Shown: one piece after another, positions 1-7,082 of the stretch | Layout: every line of letters starts with the position of its first letter | How positions within the stretch are numbered: position 1 is the first letter of the stretch | Assembly: GCA_947632005.1 (NCBI GenBank) | Contig: CANRNU010000023.1 | Location: forward strand, 1-35,777 | DNA from: an uncultured Oscillospiraceae bacterium | GTDB lineage: Bacteria; Bacillota; Clostridia; Oscillospirales; Oscillospiraceae | Direction of reading: 5' to 3' | DNA: 35,777 bases | Notes under the pieces: model-generated | Databases searched by the model: none | The model's input: only the letters and a program-made list of their open reading frames with translations | What the model was told of the DNA's origin: nothing | Translations under genes and position numbers: made by a program

Positions 1-26
1 CACAGCATCCCTTCCAGTGTAGCACA

Positions 27-66
27 TGACCTTGGAGAGGGTCACTAATAACTACTACTCTATAAT
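27..66 (+). promoter_or_regulatory. Candidate promoter region of SLATT-RT module
   Basis: A perfect -10 hexamer TATAAT sits at 61-66, but no good -35 box is found 16-18 bases upstream. A small inverted repeat, TGACC (27-31) and GGTCA (40-44), lies where the -35 element would be and could be an operator. The -10 is only 16 bases from the start codon and the ribosome site AAGGAGGG (70-77) falls between them, so any 5' leader is very short. The missing -35 may mean activator dependence. This is inference. Confidence 0.4.
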
Positions 67-81
67 ACAAGGAGGGCTAAG

Positions 82-660
82 ATGGATACCGAACGCTTGA
101 AGAATCAGATATGGACGACGCGGATTTCGCGTGTCAATGCAGAAAAGAGGTTACTACACAATGAGCGCTTTCTGCAAGGGGTAAATATCTATTACTCCTG
201 TGTTACCGTTTTGGCTTCTATCTGTTTGATCAAATGGGAGGATCAAACTTTTGGGCTCCTTATCACACTTATGTCCGTTTCTCTATTGATCGTGGGACTT
301 TTTTGCAAGACTCTGCGATTTTCCGAACGGGCGTTTGATTTTCGCCGCATCTATTCTGAACTACAAAAGCTGGAATTTAGATTAGACAAGCCTGGCATAG
401 ACGATGCCGATATACAGAATATCCAGAAAGAATATTGTGACTTGATCGCGGAGGGCGAAAATCATATCACGTATGATTATTATAAAACTCTATGGGCCAG
501 TCACAAAGAATACAGAGTGACGCATATGGATGGCCGGATGAAGGCTGGATATTTTTGCGGGGTGCTCTGGCGCTTTCTTGTGGCGGTCTCCATTATAGCA
601 CTTCCGTTTCTTCTTGCCACAGCCTTGTTTGGGGTAAAAATCAATGAGATCGGCATATGA
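82..660 (+). CDS. SLATT-domain membrane protein (RT-associated)
   Basis: The 192-residue protein has a charged N-terminus (1-32), two close hydrophobic helices (about 34-50 and 56-75), a cytoplasmic amphipathic stretch (about 78-155) with ENHITYDYY, and a third helix near the C-terminus (about 158-184). This matches SLATT proteins, which are predicted membrane effectors in bacterial conflict systems. One SLATT subfamily (SLATT_5, from memory) is coupled to reverse transcriptases, and the next gene is one. The start follows a strong AAGGAGGG site. The stop codon lies inside the RT gene (17-base overlap), so the two are probably translationally coupled. GC is clearly lower than in genes right of 3.8 kb. 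Family assignment is from pattern recognition. A pore-forming or membrane-depolarising effector role is family-based inference. Confidence 0.72.
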   Translation: MDTERLKNQIWTTRISRVNAEKRLLHNERFLQGVNIYYSCVTVLASICLIKWEDQTFGLLITLMSVSLLIVGLFCKTLRFSERAFDFRRIYSELQKLEFRLDKPGIDDADIQNIQKEYCDLIAEGENHITYDYYKTLWASHKEYRVTHMDGRMKAGYFCGVLWRFLVAVSIIALPFLLATALFGVKINEIGI

Positions 661-1972
661 AGCGTTCAATTCCGTTTTTACCGAGCGGCACCTGAAAGCT
701 CTTTTTGCAGAGAAGCTTCAAAACCGTGCCTCTGTTGGTCTGGACTGGGTGACCGTTGGCGCTTTTCGGGAGCGTTTGGATAGCGAGGTTGATCTTATTG
801 TCCGGAAATGTCAAGCTGGTACCTACCATTTCACTCATTACCGGGAACTTTTGATTTCCAAAGGGCCGAATAAATTACCCCGTTGCATCTCAATTCCAAC
901 AGTCCGAGACAAATTGGTCCTTTTGGCGTTGAACGAAGTTCTGAAACGTGTGTACGGGCTTGATATCGTTACCCAGACCCCGCAGATCGTTATCTCTCAG
1001 ATACAAAAAGAGATAGAGAATAACATATTTGATTCCTATGTCAAATATGACATATCCTCATTTTATGCCTCTGTGGATCACGATAAGCTGCTGTCTATGT
1101 TGCACCGACGTATCCGCAAGAAACAAGTCTTATCTCTTATTATCGGCGCTATCACAACTGCTACCGTCGCTCCCAACGGTCCAAGCGCCAAAGCTCCCAG
1201 AGGCAGGGGACTGCCAGAGGGACTTACAATTTCTAATTCTCTCGCGAATCTGTATCTAATGGATATGGATAGAAAATATCAAAACGCACCGGCATCTACT
1301 TTTCGATATTGGCGTTACGTGGATGATATACTTGTGCTCACCTCGGCTGCCGTTCGATTGCACATCAAAGAAAACATCGGCCTGGATCTGAAAGCTCTTG
1401 GCCTTTCTGCCGCAGAGGGGAAAACGACCGATGGGCCGTTGGAAGCAGGTTTTGATTATCTGGGATATTACATCAAAGGAAGCTGTTTCTCTGTCAGGCA
1501 AAACAGTATTGTCAAGTTGGAGCGATCCATAGAGGATATATTCCGACACTATAAGCTGTCTCGCCCGGGAAATATTGAGTATCTGCAATGGCGGGTCAAC
1601 CTGAGAGTGACCGGCTTTATCTTAGATAACAGCAAAATGGGATGGGTCTTCTTTTACTCGCAGATCAATGACACAAAATGTTTGTATCATCTTGATTGGT
1701 TCATATCCAAGCTTGCTGAACGCTATAATGTAAGGTCTGCAAAGTTCAAGCGCTTTTCCAGAGCATATATGGAGATACGAAATGCTTGGCATACCACAAC
1801 ATATATCCCGAACCTGGACACTATCTCCATCGATGAAAAACGGAAGATTGTTCAAGATGTTTATGGACAAAACACAGAGAATCTGGACAATGACGCTGTT
1901 GAACGCTGTTTCCGAAGAATCATGGCGAGAGAACTAAAGAACATCCAAAAAGACGTCCAGCCATTCTCTTGA
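644..1972 (+). CDS. Reverse transcriptase of the UG/Abi-retron-like class, paired with SLATT
   Basis: The 442-residue RNA-directed DNA polymerase has recognisable palm motifs. Motif A is YDISSFY with the metal aspartate at D136. Motif B is GLPEGLTISNSLANLYL at about 189-205. Motif C is YVDD at 225-228. The motif D/E region is DYLGYYIKG at about 271-279. A VTG triplet occurs at 322-324, inside RVTGFILDNSKMGW. There is no maturase X domain or HNH endonuclease of group II introns and no integrase, so this is a domesticated RT. Defence RTs (DRT/UG, Abi, retron) have this simple layout. The start ATG lies inside the SLATT gene with only a weak GGGG upstream, suggesting translation by coupling. It is followed by an intrinsic terminator at 2066-2098. 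I see no msr/msd-like RNA in the window. The exact RT subgroup cannot be fixed by eye. Confidence 0.85.
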   Translation: MRSAYEAFNSVFTERHLKALFAEKLQNRASVGLDWVTVGAFRERLDSEVDLIVRKCQAGTYHFTHYRELLISKGPNKLPRCISIPTVRDKLVLLALNEVLKRVYGLDIVTQTPQIVISQIQKEIENNIFDSYVKYDISSFYASVDHDKLLSMLHRRIRKKQVLSLIIGAITTATVAPNGPSAKAPRGRGLPEGLTISNSLANLYLMDMDRKYQNAPASTFRYWRYVDDILVLTSAAVRLHIKENIGLDLKALGLSAAEGKTTDGPLEAGFDYLGYYIKGSCFSVRQNSIVKLERSIEDIFRHYKLSRPGNIEYLQWRVNLRVTGFILDNSKMGWVFFYSQINDTKCLYHLDWFISKLAERYNVRSAKFKRFSRAYMEIRNAWHTTTYIPNLDTISIDEKRKIVQDVYGQNTENLDNDAVERCFRRIMARELKNIQKDVQPFS

Positions 1973-2063
1973 TTCATCCTCCTAAAAGTATTCATTTTGA
2001 AAAGGCTGTTATCTTTATGACATGTAATATTAGTAATTTGTGGGTTTTGGACCACTGTGTTAG

Positions 2064-2098
2064 AAGATGGTAGACACAAAAGTGCCTACCATCTTTTT
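2064..2098 (+). terminator. Intrinsic terminator of SLATT-RT module
   Basis: An 8-bp stem GATGGTAG (2066-2073) with CTACCATC (2086-2093) continues through one mismatch as CAC/GTG around an AAAA loop, then TTTTT at 2094-2098. The A residues 5' of the stem pair with the T run, so it could also work for the convergent nuclease gene. The rest of 1973-2183 holds no further feature that I can see. Confidence 0.85.
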
Positions 2099-2183
2099 AT
2101 GACAATATTCTGAATGGACATATCCTTTCATGCGATGGCCACAATGCTTCATCGAGTCACATACTAAAAGGGAATTCGGAAAA

Positions 2184-3188
2184 TCATGTTATCTGCTTCA
2201 ATAGTTCAAGATACTTAGACCACTCCGCTTCCGGGATTCTCAACACGGACATAGCCTTTTCAGCCGACATGGACATCTCCTCCATAAGGCTTTTGATAGA
2301 AGCCAAATAGGTATCTGTAATACCCTCCGCACGGCCTTCTGCACGGCCTTCCACGCGGCCTTTTGCAAGGCCCTTCGCCATGCCCTTTGCCTCAACGCCA
2401 GCACTCAGATTGCACATGACTGACACCTCCTTCTCCATGGTCCGCGTCATTTGAATGTCATAATCGTCTTGCAGTATCCGCCGCTTCTCCGCTTCGCCTG
2501 TCTCGCTGGAGAGAAGCACATCCAGCATCCGCAGAACGCCGTCGTAGTTGTCGCCGTCAGGCCCGCCCAGACACAGCATGATGATGGACAGCAGATCGTA
2601 ATTTCTGACCGGCTCCACAGCCGTGCCCACAAGGTTTTCTTCCGTCAGCCGATAACGTGTGATGGTGTTCTCCCGGTCCGCCGGTGGATTCATACATATC
2701 CAGATAGAATAGACCTTACTTATGCTTCCATACTGTGATCCTGTGAACTCCCGGCCATACTGCGCCGAGATCATCCGGCTGCAATAGTATATGCCCCGCT
2801 TGACCAGCGGATAGCCGGGGTTAAAACGATTCTGCGCCTCCACATTGACGATGAGGGCTATCTGTTCCTCGGAATTGGGGACAATGGCGCGGAAACGAAT
2901 GTCATAGGTGACTGTCCCTTCGTGGATGGATTTGTCTTCGGTATCCATGCCGGTGATGATCGGTGAAGCCTCGTCCGGCAGCACCGGGACAGAGGAGACC
3001 TGGGGCTGTCCCTCAATATACCGCTCTGCGATATCGTTTACATCGCAATCCTTGTATTCATCCAGGCAGGACTTCATGATCCGCGCCAGGATCGCCTTTT
3101 CGGACAGAACGCGCTTGCAGGCGGCGTCGTAGCCCGCGCTGGCATCTGTGACGTGCAGCGCTTGCGCGACCGTTGTTTCTTCGTCCAC
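2184..3188 (-). CDS. Rpn-like PD-(D/E)XK nuclease/transposase-type protein
   Basis: The 334-residue protein resembles the Rpn / PDDEXK 'transposase' proteins abundant in gut Clostridia. The nuclease core shows an aspartate in TYDIRF (D96) and the paired E117-x-Q119 in IVNVEAQNRF, followed by a conserved basic/aromatic helix (KRGIYYCSRMI). The tail contains a run of KG/EG units (KGMAKGLAKG then RVEGRAEGRAEG), encoded by imperfect 12-base repeats at about 2330-2400. This is typical of the family and may mediate self-association. The start is GTG with AAGGTGAG just upstream. Rpn proteins promote RecA-independent recombination, and some behave as abortive-infection nucleases. The gene is convergent with the RT gene and lies between it and the tRNA fragment, so it may belong to the same island. 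The substrate is unknown. Confidence 0.75.
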   Translation of the reverse strand: MDEETTVAQALHVTDASAGYDAACKRVLSEKAILARIMKSCLDEYKDCDVNDIAERYIEGQPQVSSVPVLPDEASPIITGMDTEDKSIHEGTVTYDIRFRAIVPNSEEQIALIVNVEAQNRFNPGYPLVKRGIYYCSRMISAQYGREFTGSQYGSISKVYSIWICMNPPADRENTITRYRLTEENLVGTAVEPVRNYDLLSIIMLCLGGPDGDNYDGVLRMLDVLLSSETGEAEKRRILQDDYDIQMTRTMEKEVSVMCNLSAGVEAKGMAKGLAKGRVEGRAEGRAEGITDTYLASIKSLMEEMSMSAEKAMSVLRIPEAEWSKYLELLKQIT

Positions 3189-3209
3189 TGTCTCACCTTC
3201 TTTGCCTTT

Positions 3210-3238
3210 ATTTTATCATGCCAAGCGATTATATGCAA
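3210..3238 (-). promoter_or_regulatory. Sigma-A-type promoter of Rpn-like gene
   Basis: On the minus strand, -35 TTGCAT (3238-3233) and -10 TAAAAT (3215-3210) are separated by exactly 17 bases, placing the transcript start just ahead of the GTG codon at 3188. Confidence 0.6.
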
Positions 3239-3289
3239 GGGGATATGAACTTATGGAAAAGCGGCTCAACAACACCTGTGGGGCGTAGC

Positions 3290-3358
3290 TCTGTTGCTTG
3301 CATCTGGTTCGCATCCGTTATTCAAAACAAGGGATGCGAATCTCGTGTAAGCAACAGA
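3290..3358. repeat. Long imperfect inverted repeat in non-coding stretch
   Basis: The outer arms TCTGTTGCTT (3290-3299) and AAGCAACAGA (3349-3358) pair perfectly over 10 bp. The inner arms GTTCGCATCC (3307-3316) and GGATGCGAAT (3332-3341) pair over 10 bp, with one G-T. A 7-by-7 internal loop separates them. Flanking copies of the same core, ATTCGCATCC at 3358-3367 and GGTTCGCATCCG at 3498-3509 (inside the tRNA fragment), make this a small repeat cluster. Function is unknown; it could be a recombination site, a structured RNA or a degenerate dispersed repeat. Confidence 0.6.
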
Positions 3359-3489
3359 TTCGCATCCTGTCGAAAAGTGAAACGATCCGAGGCCATTTTG
3401 CTGAACTGCGGTGTGTATGAAGCCCGCAAAGCCTTGGTACCAGGCCATTTTCCGTCATCATGGGCGGGCAATTACCAAGTACCATGCGA

Positions 3490-3544
3490 GAGCGTTCGGT
3501 TCGCATCCGAGAGGTCGAGGGTTCGAATCCCTTCGTCTCCACCA
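3490..3544 (+). pseudogene. 3' part of tRNA-Ala(CGC), 5' part missing
   Basis: Bases 3495-3544 fold as tRNA positions 27-76. The anticodon stem TTCGG/CCGAG encloses the loop TTCGCAT with anticodon CGC (3502-3504). The variable loop is AGGTC. The T arm is GAGGG-TTCGAAT-CCCTT. The acceptor 3' strand is CGTCTCC, followed by ACCA. The D-stem 3' strand GAGC is also present (3490-3493). Upstream there is no matching GGRGACG acceptor strand, no GCTC and no D-loop, so this is not a complete tRNA. The acceptor strand with T at position 70 would allow the G3-U70 pair typical of tRNA-Ala. A 3' tRNA remnant is the usual footprint of tRNA-targeting integrases. The orientation would put the element to the left. 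Confidence 0.65.
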
Positions 3545-3550
3545 AACACG

Positions 3551-3594
3551 ACAAATCCGAACTTTTCACCTGTTGGTGATGGGTTCGGGTTTGT
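3551..3594 (+). terminator. Hairpin directly after tRNA fragment
   Basis: A 12-bp stem ACAAATCCGAAC (3551-3562) with GTTCGGGTTTGT (3583-3594), one G-T pair, carries an inner TCACC/GGTGA stem. It is followed by TGTTTC. It begins 7 bases after the tRNA CCA end and looks like the original transcription terminator of the tRNA gene. Confidence 0.6.
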
Positions 3595-3708
3595 TGTTTC
3601 AGGGCATGGAGCCATATACATACGACGAGGCGACGGTCGGCGAGGACGGGACATGCAGCAGCACGTTCTCGCTGGCGGACATCTTGGGGCCCTGATGTTT
3701 TTTCTGAA

Positions 3709-3743
3709 GACGATGCGGACCTGCAAGCAGGTCCGCATTCGTC
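3709..3743. repeat. Near-perfect 16-bp hairpin with 2-base loop
   Basis: GACGATGCGGACCTGC (3709-3724) pairs with GCAGGTCCGCATTCGTC (3727-3743) with a single bulged T. No clean T run follows on either strand. The rest of 3595-3813 has no gene that I can support. A second small hairpin, GAGCCC-TTTG-GGGCTC, lies at 3779-3794 and could act as a weak terminator for the minus-strand gene ending at 3814. Confidence 0.6.
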
Positions 3744-3813
3744 GTTCAGGGGCGTTTTGCTTTTCCAAATAGGAAGGCGAGCCCTTTGGGGCTCTGTATC
3801 CGGCTTGAGATAT

Positions 3814-5286
3814 TCAGGGGGCTATGGCGTTCTGAGGAGAGAAGGCGATGCCGGCCATCCGGGCAAAGAAGGCGTTTTTGGGGTTGTCCAGACAGGTCAG
3901 ACCGCCCAATATGGCCTCTGTCCCGAGGCCATAGGAGCCGTAGGCATTCTTTACTGTCCCGCCGGGCAGCGTTAGCGCCTCGTCCAGGACGGAGAAGAAG
4001 GCGTCTTGGACAGCGCGGTATTCCTCCGGAAAGGGGTCGCCGGTCGGGGAAGCTCCATCACCGCTGGCGAGAAGGTGCCCGGTCATGTCTTTTTCAAAGA
4101 CGGAGAGCACGGTAAAGACCTCCGACAGCGGCACCGCCTTCCGGGAGAGCGCATCTGCCAGGGAGCGGCAGAGGAGCTTTGAGAGCGTGGTGCACACGCT
4201 GCCGGTCAATGCGCTTTTGACCTCCGCGCGCTCCTGGGAGGAGGCGGTCCGGCCCAGAACATCCTGCTGGTACAGGCTCCAGAAGTCGGCGTCGTCCTCA
4301 AGGATGATGTTGATGGCCTCCAACATATCGAGAAGCTCTGTCTGTTCTGCCTCGGTCTTGCAGCCGAAGACCCGGAAGACCTGCTCCAGGTCCTGCTGCT
4401 GGGTCAGGCGTTCCACATCCAGGAGCGTGAAATCCTCCGCCGGCAGGAGCGCCAGCGTCAGGCTGTTCAGGTAGCCGACCCGCTGCTGGTAGGTGATGGG
4501 CCCGCTGTCATAACAGGCGCAGGCCAGGCTCTCCGCCGCGGCCTCAAACAGCCATTTGTGAAACAGGGAATTGACGGCAAGGTCCTCGAAATAGAGGCCG
4601 TAGCCGTAGCCAAGGGTGGCACCCTCCGCCTCCAGGACCGGGGACGACAGCTTTTGCAGCAGGTGCTCCGCTTCATGGGCAATGGTGATCTTGTCCGCGT
4701 CGGAATTGCCGGAGATGATCTTCATGTTCTCCAGGTTGACGGGAGAGACGACCATGCACCCATCCTCGGTGATCGCGGCATTTTCGACGGTGTGGGCCAG
4801 GAAGATGGTGAGGTGGGACAGATTGTAGGCCAGATCGTCGTAGGTGCTGGTGATCCCGCCCTGGGCCAGTTCATGTGTGATGGTCTGGGCGATGACGCTG
4901 CAATAGCCCATCAGGGCCTCATCGGAGGGCTCCATGTATTCGGCGGAGTATTTTTCGCTGTTTTTCAAGTAGGCGGCATTGTTGGCACGGACCGTGTCGA
5001 AAAGCTCCTGGGGCTCCAGACGGCCATCCCGGATGATATCGGCGGGCGTGGTATTGGCAACGGAGGCCTGCTGGTATCGGGCGCGGGCGGCGGGGATATC
5101 ATATAGGTCGCTGTATTCATAGCGGACAGGGACGGCGGAAAGGGCCTCGTCCACCAGGGAGACGCCGCTGTCATCCAGCTGTACGGCGGCCGACATATCA
5201 AAAGCGTCCCCGGCGCTCATGGCCGGGGCCGGGGCACCGCACAGGAATCCTGCCGCCAGAACTGCGGCCAGCAGCTTGCGAACCAT
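3814..5286 (-). CDS. Secreted putative zinc metallopeptidase (HEXXH)
   Basis: The 490-residue protein begins with a signal peptide (basic MVRK, hydrophobic core, cleavage near AMSA at about 22-25). The middle contains ITIAHEAEHLL with an HEXXH zinc-binding motif at H204-E205-x-x-H208. An acidic pair in WLFEAAAESLA (E248, E252) lies about 40 residues later, where gluzincins place the third ligand. The flanking helical context fits a zincin fold, but I do not recognise a named family, and the C-terminal 230 residues have no motif known to me. The start follows GGGAGGA at good spacing. The gene is monocistronic with its own sigma-A promoter and diverges from the beta-CASP gene. The protein would act outside the cell. 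Peptidase activity is inferred from the motif only, and the substrate is unknown. Confidence 0.6.
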   Translation of the reverse strand: MVRKLLAAVLAAGFLCGAPAPAMSAGDAFDMSAAVQLDDSGVSLVDEALSAVPVRYEYSDLYDIPAARARYQQASVANTTPADIIRDGRLEPQELFDTVRANNAAYLKNSEKYSAEYMEPSDEALMGYCSVIAQTITHELAQGGITSTYDDLAYNLSHLTIFLAHTVENAAITEDGCMVVSPVNLENMKIISGNSDADKITIAHEAEHLLQKLSSPVLEAEGATLGYGYGLYFEDLAVNSLFHKWLFEAAAESLACACYDSGPITYQQRVGYLNSLTLALLPAEDFTLLDVERLTQQQDLEQVFRVFGCKTEAEQTELLDMLEAINIILEDDADFWSLYQQDVLGRTASSQERAEVKSALTGSVCTTLSKLLCRSLADALSRKAVPLSEVFTVLSVFEKDMTGHLLASGDGASPTGDPFPEEYRAVQDAFFSVLDEALTLPGGTVKNAYGSYGLGTEAILGGLTCLDNPKNAFFARMAGIAFSPQNAIAP

Positions 5287-5321
5287 GGCTGTCCTCCCAA
5301 ATGTTTCTATCCGTTCCTAAA

Positions 5322-5350
5322 ATTATAGCATAGGGGAGGCGCCACCGCAA
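5322..5350 (-). promoter_or_regulatory. Sigma-A promoter of HEXXH gene
   Basis: On the minus strand, -35 TTGCGG (5350-5345), a 17-base spacer and -10 TATAAT (5327-5322). Confidence 0.75.
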
Positions 5351-5372
5351 GGACGGCCGGTGAAGATTTCTG

Positions 5373-5401
5373 TTGCGAACGGGCGGGAAACCGTGTATCA
5401 T
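5373..5401 (+). promoter_or_regulatory. Sigma-A promoter of beta-CASP gene
   Basis: -35 TTGCGA (5373-5378), a 17-base spacer and -10 TATCAT (5396-5401). It diverges from the promoter at 5322-5350, leaving about 22 bases between the two -35 boxes. An open frame extends upstream of 5451, but its upstream part would lie over this promoter, which supports the start at 5451. Confidence 0.65.
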
Positions 5402-5450
5402 TAGAGTCAGAAAAAACAGACAACAAGACCTGCGAGAGAAGGAGGGACCC

Positions 5451-7070
5451 ATGAAGCTGACTTTTTTGGGGGCCACCCATGAGGTGACCGGTAGCTGTAC
5501 GCTCATCGAAGTGGGCGGCGTGTACGGACTGGTGGACTGCGGCATGGAGCAGGGCGCAGACGTCTTCGTCAACCAGGAGATCCCGGTGGAGGCGAACAGG
5601 ATCGACTTTGTGCTCCTGACGCACGCCCATATCGACCACTCCGGCAACCTGCCGCTGCTGTACAAAAACGGGTACTCCGGATCCATTTATGCGACCCGCG
5701 CCACCTGCCATCTGTGTGAGATCATGCTGCGAGACTGTGCCCATATCCAGGAGTCGGACGCGGAATGGAAGAGCCGCAAGGCAAAGCGCTCCGGCGGCGA
5801 GCCGGTGCAGCCGGTGTATACCATGGACGACGCGGAGGCAGCCATCGGCCACCTGCGCCCCTGTGATTACGGCGAACAGATACACATTGCGGAGAACGTC
5901 GTCATCCGCTTCACCGACGCGGGGCACCTGATGGGGTCCGGCAGCATCGAACTCTGGCTCGCAGAGGACGGCGAGGAGCGGAAGGTGGTGTTCAGCGGCG
6001 ATATCGGCAACACCAACCAGCCGATCATCAACGACCCCAAGTATGTGAAAGAGGCGGATTATGTGGTGACTGAGTCCACCTATGGCGACCGGTACCACCA
6101 GAAGATGGACACGAACAACGTACAGTTCCTGGCCGATGTGATCCAGCGGACGCTGGACCGGGGCGGGAACCTGGTGATCCCCTCTTTCGCGGTGGGCAGG
6201 ACCCAGGAGATGCTCTACTTTATCCGGGAGATCAAGCTGCAGAATCTGGTCACCGGCCACGGGGATTTCCCGGTCTATGTGGACAGCCCTCTGGCCAACG
6301 AGGCCACCGGCATCTTCCTGCAGTGCGACCGGGCCTATTTTGACCCGGAGACCCAGGCGCTGCTGGATCAGGGCATCAACCCGCTGGTATTCCCGGGCCT
6401 GAATGTGTCCGTGTCCAGCGAGGAGTCCAAGGCCATCAACTTTGACAAGGAGCCCAAGGTCATCATCTCCGCCAGCGGCATGTGCGAGGCGGGCCGCATC
6501 CGCCACCACCTGAAGCACAACCTCTGGCGGCATGAGTGCACGGTGCTGTTCGTGGGCTATCAGGCGGCGGGCACTACCGGCCGGGCCATCCTGGACGGGG
6601 CGAAGAAGATCAGCCTCTTCGGCGAGGAGGTGGCGGTAGGCGCGGAGATCTGCTTCTTCCCGGGCAAGAGCGGCCATGCCGACAAGGATGGCCTGATCAA
6701 GTGGATCACGGCATTTGAGAAGAAGCCCAGGATGGTGTTCGTCAACCACGGCGAGGATGCGGTGTGCCAGTCCTATGCCGAGTGCCTGCGGGATGAGTAC
6801 GGCTTTACCACCTTCGCGCCCTATTCCGGCACGGTGTTCGACCTATTGACCGGGCAGTTCATCGAGACGCCCGCCGGCATCCCGGTGGCGAAAAAGACGG
6901 CCAAGCAGAGCCGCAGCGCGTCCGTGTTCGACGGGCTGCTGGCTGCCTGCAAGCGCCTCACCGAGATCGCCTATGGCTGCCGGGGGATCCCCAACAAGGA
7001 GATCAGCAAGTTCACCGGCCAGGTCGGGTCTTTGGCGGACAAGTGGGCCAGCTGGACAAAAAGAGGATAA
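5451..7070 (+). CDS. MBL-fold beta-CASP RNA exonuclease-type protein
   Basis: The 539-residue protein belongs to the metallo-beta-lactamase / beta-CASP / RMMBL class (CPSF73/YSH1-like). Visible motifs are THAHIDHSG (H58, H60, D62, H63 of the HxHxDH metal site), DAGHLMGSGS (further metal ligands), the beta-CASP insert with SFAVGRTQEML and VYVDSPLANEATGIF, and C-terminal GHADKDGLIKWI plus VNHGEDAVC typical of the RMMBL segment. Family members act as zinc-dependent RNA endo- or exonucleases in the cytoplasm. Bacterial copies of this subtype are distinct from RNase J and are less studied. The start at 5451 is chosen because GAAGGAGGG lies just before it. The gene ends against a 34-bp palindrome and is convergent with the ABC permease gene. 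Confidence 0.88.
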   Translation: MKLTFLGATHEVTGSCTLIEVGGVYGLVDCGMEQGADVFVNQEIPVEANRIDFVLLTHAHIDHSGNLPLLYKNGYSGSIYATRATCHLCEIMLRDCAHIQESDAEWKSRKAKRSGGEPVQPVYTMDDAEAAIGHLRPCDYGEQIHIAENVVIRFTDAGHLMGSGSIELWLAEDGEERKVVFSGDIGNTNQPIINDPKYVKEADYVVTESTYGDRYHQKMDTNNVQFLADVIQRTLDRGGNLVIPSFAVGRTQEMLYFIREIKLQNLVTGHGDFPVYVDSPLANEATGIFLQCDRAYFDPETQALLDQGINPLVFPGLNVSVSSEESKAINFDKEPKVIISASGMCEAGRIRHHLKHNLWRHECTVLFVGYQAAGTTGRAILDGAKKISLFGEEVAVGAEICFFPGKSGHADKDGLIKWITAFEKKPRMVFVNHGEDAVCQSYAECLRDEYGFTTFAPYSGTVFDLLTGQFIETPAGIPVAKKTAKQSRSASVFDGLLAACKRLTEIAYGCRGIPNKEISKFTGQVGSLADKWASWTKRG

Positions 7071-7082
7071 AATGCGCACAAA

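Noticed and set aside
1-2098. Calling the RT locus a retron
   Set aside because: No msr/msd RNA structure can be shown in the window and the RT starts inside the preceding gene. A VTG triplet alone is not enough.
3490-3544. A complete tRNA gene
   Set aside because: Sequence upstream of 3490 cannot form the acceptor 5' strand, the D-stem 5' strand or the D-loop.
3318-3569. Minus-strand open frames giving peptides such as KGFEPSTSRM or DEGIRTLDLSDANRTL
   Set aside because: These are antisense translations of the tRNA fragment and flanking repeats, a well-known annotation artefact, with no ribosome site.
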